This document shows positions 1 through 11,354 of a DNA stretch of 11,354 nucleotides, one piece after another (position 1 is the stretch's first letter; every line of letters begins with the position of its first letter). The DNA lies in NCBI GenBank assembly GCA_003978185.1, contig QOAH01000036.1:1-11354 (forward strand), in the 5' to 3' direction. A program made the translations under genes and the position numbers. Below the pieces are notes generated by a model. It made no database searches and was not told where the DNA came from. It saw only the letters and a list, made by a program, of their open reading frames with translations. Origin of the DNA: Candidatus Thioglobus sp. (lineage in GTDB: Bacteria; Pseudomonadota; Gammaproteobacteria; PS1; Thioglobaceae).

Positions 1-252
1 GCCAACGTGAGAGCAAGGCTCTAAAGTCACATAAAGTGTCGAACCATCAGCTTGGTGATTGATTTGCTCTAAAGCGTTGATTTCTGCATGCGCCTCACCA
101 AAGGTTCGATGGTAGCCTTCGGCTATGATTTGATCATCTTTAACAACCACACAACCCACCATAGGATTGGCTTTAACGCTATCTCTACCTTGGTCAGCAA
201 GCTTAAGTGCGAGTGACATGTAATGTGAGTCATTTTTTGAAAAAGTTGCCAC
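1..252 (-). CDS. ribD: RibD, riboflavin biosynthesis deaminase/reductase, N-terminal part (cut by window edge)
   Basis: RibD carries out two steps of riboflavin synthesis in the cytoplasm: deamination of the pyrimidine made from GTP, then reduction of the ribosyl chain. Only the first 84 residues, all in the deaminase domain, are in the window. The zinc-dependent cytidine-deaminase signature is visible as H55-A-E57 and E78-P-C80-S-H. The second zinc cysteine and the whole reductase domain lie beyond the window edge. The N-terminal pattern YMSLALKLA followed by NPMVGCVVV is typical of RibD. I chose the GTG at 250-252 because the frame is open from there and no ATG lies upstream in frame. The ATG at 217-219 (residue 12) is a possible alternative. 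Neither has a good ribosome-binding site. The gene is divergent from recA. Confidence 0.9.
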   Translation of the reverse strand, partial: MATFSKNDSHYMSLALKLADQGRDSVKANPMVGCVVVKDDQIIAEGYHRTFGEAHAEINALEQINHQADGSTLYVTLEPCSHVG

Positions 253-263
253 GATATTTCAGA

Positions 264-269
264 TATAAT
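264..269 (+). promoter_or_regulatory. Candidate -10 box for recA
   Basis: A perfect TATAAT lies 52 bases before the recA start codon, in the AT-rich ribD-recA spacer. I found no convincing -35 hexamer at 15-19 bases. The closest matches, TTGAAA at 237-242 and TTGCCA at 246-251, have spacers of 21 and 12 bases. The AT-rich setting makes a chance match plausible. No CTGT-N8-ACAG LexA operator is present nearby. Confidence 0.35.
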
Positions 270-309
270 TGTTTAAATTTTTTTAAATAAGTTTAACCCC
301 ATTTTACCC

Positions 310-314
310 AGGAG
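310..314 (+). promoter_or_regulatory. Ribosome-binding site fixing the recA GTG start
   Basis: AGGAG sits 7 bases before the GTG at 322-324. The nearby ATG at 326-328 is out of frame, so this site supports GTG as the real start codon. Confidence 0.8.
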
Positions 315-321
315 AAACAAC

Positions 322-1329
322 GTGGATGAGAAGAAAAAACAAGCCCTAAAAGCAGCACTTGCACAGATTGATAAGCAGTTTGGCAAAGGCTCAGTTATGT
401 ATTTAGGCGATGATCAGGCTCAAGCAGGTATTGAAGCGGTTTCTACGGGTAGTTTAAGTTTGGATATTGCACTTGGTATCGGTGGCTTACCACGTGGCCG
501 TGTGGTTGAAATTTACGGCCCTGAATCTTCTGGCAAGACAACATTAACCTTGCACGTTATTGCTGAGATGCAAAAGTTGGGTGGCACAGCAGCCTTTATT
601 GATGCTGAGCATGCACTGGATCCGCAATATGCCAGACGATTAGGTGTTAATACTGATGATTTACTAATTTCTCAGCCAGATACTGGCGAGCAAGCTTTAG
701 AAATCACTGATATGTTAGTGCGTTCAGGCGGTGTGGATATTGTGGTGATTGATTCAGTCGCTGCACTTACACCAAAAGCAGAAATTGAAGGTGAGATGGG
801 TGCTTCACACATGGGATTACAAGCGAGATTAATGTCACAAGCATTAAGAAAACTAACTTCAAACATTAAAAAAACCAATACCATGGTGATCTTTATTAAC
901 CAATTACGTATGAAGATTGGCGTCATGTTTGGCAATCCTGAAACCACAACTGGTGGTAATGCGCTGAAATTTTACGCCTCAGTGCGTTTGGATATTCGCC
1001 GTATTGGTGCAATAAAGAAAGGTGATGAAATTATAGGTAACGAGACGCGCGTTAAAGTATTGAAAAACAAAGTTGCACCTCCATTTAAACAAGCTGAATT
1101 TCAAATTCTATATAACCAAGGTATTTCACGTGAAAGTGAAATTATTGATTTGGGGGTTACCCATGGCTTTGTTGAAAAAGCAGGTGCCTGGTATAGTGTT
1201 GAAGGTGAGCGTATTGGTCAAGGCAAAGACAAAGCTAGAGATTATTTGATAGAAAATACTAAGTTAAGTCAAAGTATTGAAGCTAAAATTCGCGAAAAGT
1301 TAATGAGTGACGGTGACGACACCAAGTAA
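322..1329 (+). CDS. recA: RecA recombinase
   Basis: RecA forms ATP-dependent filaments on single-stranded DNA, performs strand exchange in recombinational repair and, where LexA exists, triggers its cleavage. The 335-residue protein keeps E. coli numbering through the core: Walker A G66-P-E-S-S-G-K72-T73, catalytic E96, Walker B ending at D144, and Q194 in the FINQ motif followed by the loop L2 region (FGNPETTT, 203-210). The start is GTG with an AGGAG site. The protein is about 18 residues shorter than E. coli RecA (353). The long acidic C-terminal tail is reduced to a short SDGDDTK end, and the last 23 bases also encode the start of recX. It is first in a string of six overlapping genes. 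No SOS box is visible upstream. Confidence 0.98.
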   Translation: MDEKKKQALKAALAQIDKQFGKGSVMYLGDDQAQAGIEAVSTGSLSLDIALGIGGLPRGRVVEIYGPESSGKTTLTLHVIAEMQKLGGTAAFIDAEHALDPQYARRLGVNTDDLLISQPDTGEQALEITDMLVRSGGVDIVVIDSVAALTPKAEIEGEMGASHMGLQARLMSQALRKLTSNIKKTNTMVIFINQLRMKIGVMFGNPETTTGGNALKFYASVRLDIRRIGAIKKGDEIIGNETRVKVLKNKVAPPFKQAEFQILYNQGISRESEIIDLGVTHGFVEKAGAWYSVEGERIGQGKDKARDYLIENTKLSQSIEAKIREKLMSDGDDTK

Positions 1330-1744
1330 AGAAAAATGTTACGCTGCTGCGATGCAGATGTTGGTTAGACGCGAACATTCTGTTGTTGAGCTCACACAAA
1401 AATTAACCACTAAAGTATTTGATCGTGCCGATATTGAACGAGCACTTGATTTATTGATTGAACAGAATTATCAGAGTGATGAGCGCTTTGCTGCTGAGTT
1501 TATCCAAATGCGTTTTAATCAAGGCAAAGGGCCAATCAAGATATCTGTTGACCTTAAACAGCGTGGTATCAGTTATTTTGATTTATCAATGTATGATTTT
1601 TACGCATTAGCTCAACAAATAAGAGTGACAAAATTTGGAGATAAAATCCCCAGTGACTACAAAGAGCAAGCCAAACAAAAGCGATTTTTACAATCCAGAG
1701 GTTTTGATTTTGAACAAATCAACCAAGCGTTTAGTCATGAATAA
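1307..1744 (+). CDS. recX: RecX, regulator of RecA
   Basis: RecX binds RecA filaments and in most bacteria limits their growth and activity. The 145-residue protein shows the family's repeated three-helix pattern: [12 protein letters not shown] at 22-33, [12 protein letters not shown] at 55-66, then R69 with the GKGP and L83-K-Q-R-G-I stretch, and a C-terminal [12 protein letters not shown] motif near 124-135. It is a little shorter than E. coli RecX (166). The GTG at 1307 is inside the last codons of recA in another frame. A second GTG at 1313 could serve instead. There is no strong ribosome-binding site, so translation is probably coupled to recA. Its position directly after recA is the usual one. 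Confidence 0.93.
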   Translation: MTVTTPSKEKCYAAAMQMLVRREHSVVELTQKLTTKVFDRADIERALDLLIEQNYQSDERFAAEFIQMRFNQGKGPIKISVDLKQRGISYFDLSMYDFYALAQQIRVTKFGDKIPSDYKEQAKQKRFLQSRGFDFEQINQAFSHE

Positions 1745-2100
1745 AATATTTACCCTACATTCTCCGCTTTATATCAAATATCCAAACGGTGAAACACGTG
1801 TGATTGAGGAAATTTTCCAACACTTAAAAGGTGTTTTATATTTTGAACTGTTTTGGGAAAAGGACCCTGAGTATAGTATTCATTTGATTGAAGGCGAGAT
1901 TACAGGCGATGGCCCGTGGCGAGTAGGTGAGTGCAGTTTTCATGTGCTTGGGTGTAATCACACGCACCCACAAATGTGTGAAATGCACTCATTTTGGCAA
2001 CAAGAGCTTTTACAAAGACCTGAACAATTTAGAGCCAGTGATGTGGTAAAGATTGCCCTGGAAAAAGGTGCAATTTTGCCCGATGACTATCCTATCAATG

Positions 2101-2117
<17 letters not shown>
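1737..2117 (+). CDS. Unrecognised 126-residue protein with a Cys/His cluster
   Basis: I do not recognise this family. The frame is open from further upstream, but the ATG at 1737 gives a conventional 8-base overlap with recX, and the upstream part lies wholly inside recX, so I take 1737 as the start. The protein is soluble-looking, with no signal peptide or membrane segment. It begins with a beta-rich stretch (IFTLHSPLYIKYPNGE, 4-19) and has aromatic and acidic residues in the middle. A compact group, C66, C73, H75, H77, C81 and H84, could bind a metal, although this is inference from residue type only. The C-terminal half looks helical. It lies between recX and an Atm1-type exporter and overlaps both. 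The tight overlaps and clean reading frame make it very probably a real gene. Ribosome binding is weak, so translational coupling to recX is likely. Confidence 0.8.
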
Positions 2118-5339
<3,222 letters not shown>

Positions 5340-5350
<11 letters not shown>

Positions 5351-7181
5351 TTTGTTTTTTAAAATATACGTCTAACACCTCTCGAGCAAGTGGTGCTGCT
5401 TTAGAGCTGCCACTACCCGCATTTTCTACAATAACTGCAATTGCAATTTTCGGATTGTTAACTGGCGCAAAGCCAGTGAATAGTGCATGATCTCTGAGGC
5501 GCTCATCTAAATTAGCGGCAATATATTGCTCTTCTGCATCCAAACCAAACACTTGTGCTGTACCCGTTTTTCCTGCTAGTGTATAGGTCAACCCTTTGTT
5601 TAGTCTTCTAGCGGTACCCTTAGGGGCGTAGATAGTTTGTCTCATACCTTCAATCACATCTTCCCAATTTTGAATATTTTTAATTGGAATTTGGACATGC
5701 GTCTCTTGCGCAACCTCTTGAATCACTTGATTGGGTAGGCGAATATTTTTAAGAATTTTTGGCTGAAAAAGTCGTCCTTTATTGGCCAGTGCAGCTGTCG
5801 CAACAGCAAGTTGTAGTGGGCTAGAAGTCATAAACCCTTGACCAATACCAGCAATTAATGTTTCTCCTCGATACCAAGGCTCGTCTTTGTTAATTTTTTT
5901 CCACATTTTTGAAGGAAGAATACCGCCACGCTCTCCGGGAATATCAATGCCAGTTTTTGACCCAAAGTTAAAAAAAGTTAAATTATCATGCAAGGAATCT
6001 ATTCCCATCTTATCGGCTAAACGATAGAAGAAGACATCACAGGATTGAGCAATTGAGTCTTTCATATCTACTAACCCGTGGCCGGTACGCTTCCAGTCAT
6101 TAAACTTTCTTTTTACATTGGGGAGTTTGTAATAGCCTGGACAAAAGACTTTGCTGTGTTTAGTGATAACTCCATCTTCAAGTCCAGCTAATGCAACCAT
6201 TGGCTTGACTGTTGAGCCTGGTGGGTATAAGCCTTGAATGGCCCGATTAAGTTGAGGGATGTCTTTTGAAGTTTGTAGTTTGTTGTAGTTTTTATGCGAA
6301 ATTCCATTCACAAACCAGTTGGGATCGTAAATAGGAGTGCTAACCAAAGTAAGCACCTCACCATTTGTAACATCAATAACAACAATAGACCCGCGCTTGC
6401 CTTGCAATAAAGATTCTGCCTTTTGTTGCATATCTAGGTCAATACTTAAATATAAGTCTTGCCCAGCTTCAGGGGCTTGAATGATTTTTGTGTCAATTAC
6501 ACGACCGGTTACATTTCGCTCAATTTGTTTGACGCCGCTAATGCCATGTAACAATATTTCGTATTGTTTCTCAATGCCTGTTTTTCCGACAAATGACGTG
6601 CCCAGATAATTTTTTTTGTCATAAATTTCCTTATCCCTTTTATTCATTCTAGAAACATAGCCAATTGCATGAACACTAGAATCGTTATAAGGATAAATAC
6701 GGTGAAAGTACGGCTCAATCTCAACACCAGAAAACTGATTGCTTACTAAAAATTTTGCAACATGAGTCTCTCTAAGATTGTGTTTTAATGGAATGTTATG
6801 GAATTTTTTATAACGTTTTCGATTTTTATGATAAGCCTTGATATCATTGTTATTAATAAAGCCTAATTGCTCAAGAGTTAGTAATGTCTTAGCTTCATCA
6901 TGGGTGAGATTTTCTGGTGTTAACGTTAGTTTGTATGCCAATTGATTGGTAGCCAGTATTTTGCCATTACGGTCAAATATTTTCCCTCGAGTAGGGGTGA
7001 TTGGCAAAGTTCGCATTTGATTACCAAGCGCCTCTTCGGTGTAATAATCATAGTGGGTGATTTGCAGGTTGAACAATCTAAGAATTAAGACTAATGCAAA
7101 AAAAACGACAAAAATAAAAGCCAACATCATTCTGTTCGAGAAAATCTTGTTTTCTAACGCGGTGTTACTAATCTTTTCCAT
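5340..7181 (-). CDS. mrdA: Penicillin-binding protein 2 (peptidoglycan D,D-transpeptidase)
   Basis: PBP2 crosslinks new peptidoglycan along the cell cylinder as part of the rod complex with RodA, MreC, MreD and MreB. The 613-residue protein (E. coli 633) has a short cytoplasmic N-terminus, one membrane anchor near 18-37, a dimerisation/pedestal region (ITPTRGKIFDRNG at 61-73 begins it) and a C-terminal transpeptidase domain. Active-site motifs are complete: S323-T-V-K326 with the acylated serine, S380-C-D382 (the SxD form as in E. coli PBP2), and K538-T-G540. G445-I-G-Q-G is also present. It lies 20 bases after mreD and is last in the minus-strand cluster. The start ATG at 7179-7181 lacks a strong ribosome-binding site. 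rodA does not follow it, and its 3' end overlaps the opposing gene. Confidence 0.97.
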
Positions 7182-7201
7182 GAGTTGTTAGAATGTTTTG
7201 A

Positions 7202-7675
7202 TTATTGATGCCGACACTTTGAAAGTGCAAGTTTGATCACAGGCCAAAATAGCGCACTTGTCAAAGGGGCGATTAACAAATAATAACTAAAATTAAAACC
7301 TTGAGTAAGTATGTGCACCAATAAAATTAAACTTAAGTAAATACTAGCTGCACTAAAAACATAAACTTGCTGTGTGCTTAAATTAGATACATAGAATGAT
7401 TGCTTAACATTAACAATAAAAGCACTGCTTAATATCAGTGCTAAAGCATTTTGACCCAGAATATCACCATGTAATATGTCGATTAATACACCAAGTACTA
7501 GCGCTAAAAAGAATCGCCCTTTAGCTGGAAAATTAATTAACCAGTAAATAAAAAACAATAACATCCAGAAAGGAGATATTTCTAATAAGATTTGAGAAGC
7601 AGGTGCAGAGCTAATAATCAAAGCAAACAAGGTTGTCTTAGTTAGGAAAAGATAAGGCCGCTGAAAAGTCATCAT
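7202..7675 (-). CDS. mreD: Rod shape-determining protein MreD
   Basis: MreD is a small inner-membrane protein of the elongation complex that binds MreC. The 157-residue product (E. coli about 162) is almost wholly hydrophobic, with about five or six membrane segments (near 12-30, 33-50, 54-68, 76-90, 106-124 and 130-150). It has the family motif G62-x3-D66-x2-H-G70-x2-L-G74, seen as GVLIDILHGDILG. The ATG at 7673-7675 overlaps the mreC stop in an ATGA arrangement. A second ATG follows immediately. Translation is probably coupled to mreC. Confidence 0.93.
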   Translation of the reverse strand: MMTFQRPYLFLTKTTLFALIISSAPASQILLEISPFWMLLFFIYWLINFPAKGRFFLALVLGVLIDILHGDILGQNALALILSSAFIVNVKQSFYVSNLSTQQVYVFSAASIYLSLILLVHILTQGFNFSYYLLIAPLTSALFWPVIKLALSKCRHQ

Positions 7676-8478
7676 TGTTCAGAAACGATTAGTAAAAAAT
7701 CTAATTGGCTGGCACTTTGAATCGGTGTTAGTTGGATATGTAAGAAAGGGTCATTTAAATGTTTTTCAACATGAGTCACTTCTCCCACTAAATGCCCTGC
7801 TGGAAATTTGGAACCAACAGAGCTGCTAAGGAAAATATCTCCAAGTGCTACATCTAAGTGAGATTCGATAAAGTTTACATTAAGCCTTTCCTGGTTAGAG
7901 GCAAAGCCTTTGCTGATGCCACGAATACCATTACGTTTATTTTGTACCGGTATGTGTTGAGTTGGGTCGGTAATCATAAGAATGGTTGAATGCCTTGGTG
8001 TGACTTGTGTAATTTGACCAACCACTCCTTCGATTCCTAAGGCAACCTGACCAATTTTCAGGTTATTATTACTACCCTTATTAATAGTTATTTGTTTTTT
8101 AAGCCGAGATTGACTGATATTGCTGACACGAACTAAAGTAAATTTCTTTTCTTTAACTGTAAAGCTAACATCCAACAATCGAGTCAGTTTTTTATTGGCT
8201 AATTCTAGGGATTCTTGTGCCTGTAGTTTTGTTTTTAACTCGATTATTTGGTTGGTTAAGTAATTATTACGTTTGCGTAAAGTATTTTTGGTTTCGGTAG
8301 AACCTTGTTGGCCAATCCATTGGTAAAGATCAGAAGATTGATTAACAATAAAGTTAATTGGTGTTTTTATTAGGGTATTAATTGATTGCTTTATGTCATC
8401 CAAAGCGGCGTACTTATAGTCTGATAAAATTAAAAAAATAGCAATAAATATAGGGGTAAAAAGTTTTATAAATTGCAT
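7672..8478 (-). CDS. mreC: Cell shape protein MreC
   Basis: MreC is a bitopic inner-membrane protein whose periplasmic part assembles and activates PBP2. The 268-residue product has a short N-terminal membrane anchor (FIKLFTPIFIAIFLILSDY, about 3-21), a coiled-coil stretch rich in K, L, N and E (about 62-104) and a beta-rich periplasmic domain (about 108-266) with VGQITQVTPRHS and the LITDP-like MITDP motif typical of MreC. It lacks the long C-terminal extension of E. coli MreC (367), as many MreC proteins do. A weak GGTTAGGT precedes the ATG on the minus strand. It lies 38 bases after mreB, without a visible terminator in between. Confidence 0.95.
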   Translation of the reverse strand: MQFIKLFTPIFIAIFLILSDYKYAALDDIKQSINTLIKTPINFIVNQSSDLYQWIGQQGSTETKNTLRKRNNYLTNQIIELKTKLQAQESLELANKKLTRLLDVSFTVKEKKFTLVRVSNISQSRLKKQITINKGSNNNLKIGQVALGIEGVVGQITQVTPRHSTILMITDPTQHIPVQNKRNGIRGISKGFASNQERLNVNFIESHLDVALGDIFLSSSVGSKFPAGHLVGEVTHVEKHLNDPFLHIQLTPIQSASQLDFLLIVSEQ

Positions 8479-8516
8479 AATTTAAATACCTAACCCGCCC
8501 TTTGGCTTTGGCTAGA

Positions 8517-9591
<1,075 letters not shown>

Positions 9592-9599
<8 letters not shown>

Positions 9600-9620
9600 C
9601 ACCTAATCAAAATTGGGCAA
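9592..9620 (-). promoter_or_regulatory. Candidate sigma-70 promoter for mreB-mreC-mreD-mrdA
   Basis: Read on the minus strand, TTGCCC (9615-9620, 4 of 6 consensus bases) and TATAGT (9592-9597, 5 of 6) are separated by exactly 17 bases. Transcription would start near 9585, giving a leader of about 36 bases before mreB. Its -10 box overlaps that of the opposing fumarase promoter candidate. Confidence 0.55.
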
Positions 9621-9633
9621 TATTTAAAGCATA

Positions 9634-11139
9634 ATGAAGATGAAAATCAAGCAACTACATGTGATTGAAAGCGTTTGCAATGCCTTGCAATATATTTCTT
9701 ATTATCACGCGCCAGATTTTATTCAGGCCATGGCAAATGCGTACGAAAAAGAAACACATCAGTCGGCTAAAAATGCCATTGCACAAATTTTAATCAATTC
9801 TAAAATGGCTGCCCTAGGTCAACGCCCTATGTGCCAAGACACAGGCATTGTTAATGTGTTTGTTGAAGTAGGTATGGATGTTATTTGGGAGGCAGAATTA
9901 TCTCTAGAAGACATGATTAATGAAGGGGTTAGGCGTGCCTATACTAATCCTGAGAATCCACTGCGAGCTTCAATTGTTGAAGACCCTTTATTTTCTAGGA
10001 TGAATACTAAAGACAACACCCCTGCCGTTATTCACATGAAAGTGGTGAAGGGTGGTAAGGTTGATTTCATCGTTGCAGCCAAAGGTTGTGGCTCTGAAAA
10101 TAAAGCTAAATTTGCAGTATTACAACCTGATGATAGTCTAACTGATTGGGTGTTAAGAACAGTGCCAACGATGGGGGCGGGCTGGTGCCCGCCAGGGATT
10201 ATTGGTATTGGTGTTGGCGGCACAGCTGAAAAAGCCATGCTCATGGCCAAACAAAGCTTAATGGACCCAGTTGACATTACTGAGGTTGCTCAAAAAACTA
10301 ACCCAACCAATTTGGAGAAATTACGCTTAGACTTAATGGATAAAATTAATGATTTGGGTATCGGTGCGCAAGGTCTGGGTGGTTTGACCACTGTATTGGA
10401 TGTCAAAATTAAAGACTATCCAACTCATGCCGCCTCACAACCAGTTGCAATGATTCCAAATTGCGCAGCAACACGCCATTTGCATTTTTCAATGGATGGC
10501 TCAGGTATAGCAGAGCTTCCAGAAGTGGATATGAGTGTTTATCCTGATCTAGAAATGGATTATTCAAAGTACAAAAAAGTTGATTTAAACACTTTAACAC
10601 GTAGTCAAATGGGTGAATGGAATATTGGTGATACCTTGTTACTCACGGGCACTATTATTACTGGGCGTGATGCAGCGCATAAGCGCCTGAAGCAAATGCT
10701 TGATAATGGTGAAGGCCTGCCTAAAGGTGTAGATTTTGATAATAAATTTATTTATTATGTCGGCCCAGTTGATGCGGTAGGCGATGAAGTCATCGGCCCC
10801 GCAGGTCCTACTACAGCCACGCGCATGGACTGTTTTACTGACATGATGCTGGAAAAAACAGGCATTCTAGGTATGATTGGCAAGGCTGAGCGTGGCAAAG
10901 CCACTACACAAAGTATCAAGAAACATAAAGCCAGTTATTTAATTGCAGTGGGCGGTGCGGCATATCTTATTTCAAAATCGATTAAAAAAGCAAAAAAATT
11001 AGCGTTTGAAGATATGGGTATGGAAGCTATTTACGAGTTAGAAGTTAAAGATATGCCAGTAACCGTTGCCGTAGACAGTGAAGGTCATAATATTCATAGT
11101 ATTTTTCAAAACATTCAAGTCGTCTCGACTAAAGTATAA
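9634..11139 (+). CDS. fumA: Class I fumarate hydratase (4Fe-4S, single chain)
   Basis: The enzyme interconverts fumarate and L-malate in the TCA cycle in the cytoplasm. The 501-residue chain joins the alpha-type catalytic region (about 1-285) and beta-type region (about 300-490) found as separate subunits in some relatives. The three cysteines expected to hold the oxygen-sensitive 4Fe-4S cluster are C67 (MCQDTG), C152 (KGCGSENK) and C185 (GAGWCPPG). The C-terminal part has GPTTATRMD (391-399), holding the conserved threonine and arginine of the active site, and GKAERGK. It is somewhat shorter than E. coli FumA (548). L(+)-tartrate dehydratase is related, but this single-chain architecture favours fumarase. 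The symbol follows the enzyme class. The start has no clear ribosome-binding site, and the ATG at 9640 is an alternative. The stop codon lies inside the -10 box of rnpB. Confidence 0.92.
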   Translation: MKMKIKQLHVIESVCNALQYISYYHAPDFIQAMANAYEKETHQSAKNAIAQILINSKMAALGQRPMCQDTGIVNVFVEVGMDVIWEAELSLEDMINEGVRRAYTNPENPLRASIVEDPLFSRMNTKDNTPAVIHMKVVKGGKVDFIVAAKGCGSENKAKFAVLQPDDSLTDWVLRTVPTMGAGWCPPGIIGIGVGGTAEKAMLMAKQSLMDPVDITEVAQKTNPTNLEKLRLDLMDKINDLGIGAQGLGGLTTVLDVKIKDYPTHAASQPVAMIPNCAATRHLHFSMDGSGIAELPEVDMSVYPDLEMDYSKYKKVDLNTLTRSQMGEWNIGDTLLLTGTIITGRDAAHKRLKQMLDNGEGLPKGVDFDNKFIYYVGPVDAVGDEVIGPAGPTTATRMDCFTDMMLEKTGILGMIGKAERGKATTQSIKKHKASYLIAVGGAAYLISKSIKKAKKLAFEDMGMEAIYELEVKDMPVTVAVDSEGHNIHSIFQNIQVVSTKV

Positions 11140-11140
11140 T
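11135..11140 (+). promoter_or_regulatory. Candidate -10 box of rnpB, containing the fumarase stop codon
   Basis: A perfect TATAAT ends 7 bases before the predicted first base of RNase P RNA (11148), the expected distance. Its bases 11137-11139 are the TAA stop codon of the fumarase gene. The -35 region would lie in the last fumarase codons and is poor (TTCAAG at 11114-11119, 3 of 6 bases, 15-base spacer). Confidence 0.6.
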
Positions 11141-11147
11141 CACCCTT

Positions 11148-11354
11148 GAAGTTGGTCGGATGGTCGCTGGAAGGTTTACCTTTCAGAGGAAAGTCCGGGC
11201 TCCACAGAGCAAAGTGCTAGCTAACAGCTAGGTATGGTGACATAACGGAAAGTGCTGCAGAGATTTAAACCGCCTATTTCGATAGGTAAGGGTGAGAAGG
11301 TGCGGTAAGAGCGCACCGCGCGTTTGGTGACAACCGTGGCAAGGTAAACCCCAC
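11148..11354 (+). ncRNA. rnpB: RNase P RNA, type A, 5' part (cut by window edge)
   Basis: RNase P RNA is the catalytic subunit that removes 5' leaders from tRNA precursors. The conserved core is obvious: the P4 strand GAGGAAAGTCCGGGCTCC at 11186-11203, AAACCGCC before P12, GGTAAGGGTGAGAAGG, GTGCGGTAAGAGCGCACC, and GGTAAACCCCAC at the edge. Alignment by eye to E. coli M1 RNA puts the 5' end at about 11148 (GAAGTTGGTC). About 207 bases are present, so the 3' part, including the second strand of P4 and the 3' end, is outside. P9 is a TATG/CATA stem with a GTGA loop. P3 and P12 are simple short hairpins, much smaller than in E. coli. It follows the fumarase gene by 8 bases and has a TATAAT box at the right distance. 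Confidence 0.97.

Noticed and set aside
271..297. Repeated GTTTAA around a T-tract as an operator
   Set aside because: The repeats are short and AT-rich, and such matches are common by chance in this base composition. No known regulator motif fits.
672..947. Minus-strand open frame inside recA
   Set aside because: It is a shadow of a strongly conserved coding region, with no start signal and no family resemblance.
1635..1736. Upstream extension of the 126-residue protein to an ATG at 1635
   Set aside because: It would lie wholly inside recX in another frame, its low-complexity polar sequence looks like a shadow of recX, and the ATG at 1737 gives a normal short overlap.
2053..2100. Longer start for the ABC exporter
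   Set aside because: The extra 16 residues are the out-of-frame reading of the preceding gene. ATG 2098/2101 gives a normal exporter N-terminus.
5389..5414. AGTGG...CCACT inverted repeat as a terminator for the recA-tgt string
   Set aside because: It lies in mrdA coding sequence, the stem is only 5 pairs with mismatches inside, and no T-run follows on the plus strand.
8479..8516. Terminator or promoter between mreB and mreC
   Set aside because: The spacer has a short AGCCAAAGCCAAA direct repeat on the minus strand but no hairpin with a T-run and no promoter pair, so the genes are probably co-transcribed.
10032..10600. Two minus-strand open frames inside the fumarase gene
   Set aside because: They are shadows of the conserved fumarase frame, without ribosome-binding sites.

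Overview
This window looks like core chromosome of an AT-rich gammaproteobacterium. RecA matches the Escherichia coli protein residue for residue through its core numbering. The order mreB-mreC-mreD-mrdA and a bacterial type A RNase P RNA fit the same group. The low GC content, very short spacers and gene overlaps, and a single-chain class I fumarase remind me of small-genome sulfur-oxidising lineages such as SUP05/Thioglobus and the mussel and clam symbionts. That placement is a guess from memory. I see no insertion sequence, phage gene, CRISPR array, tRNA or sign of recent transfer.

Left part (1-5350). The 5' end of ribD (minus strand, cut by the window edge) is divergent from recA across a 69-base AT-rich spacer. 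From recA six plus-strand genes follow, and each overlaps the next: recA, recX, an unrecognised 126-residue protein, an Atm1-type ABC half-exporter, tgt (queuosine tRNA modification) and a small protein with a degenerate receiver-like pattern. The set joins DNA repair (RecA and its modulator RecX) to unrelated housekeeping genes, probably in one long transcript.

Middle part (5340-9548, minus strand). This is the rod-shape cluster mreB, mreC, mreD and mrdA (PBP2). MreB filaments and the MreC/MreD membrane proteins position and activate PBP2, which crosslinks side-wall peptidoglycan. The usual partner gene rodA (mrdB) does not follow mrdA. Instead the end of mrdA overlaps the convergent end of the recA-tgt gene string, with no terminator visible between them.

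Right part (9549-11354). An 85-base spacer holds two candidate promoters that overlap at their -10 boxes and point in opposite directions, one to mreB and one to a class I fumarate hydratase (TCA cycle, 4Fe-4S enzyme). Nine bases after the fumarase stop codon the RNase P RNA gene (rnpB) begins. A perfect TATAAT box for it contains that stop codon. rnpB runs off the window and has small P3 and P12 hairpins.

I found no clear new biological system. The points most worth a second look are the two unrecognised small proteins in the recA gene string, the chained overlaps, the absent SOS box, the shared promoter region and the compact rnpB.
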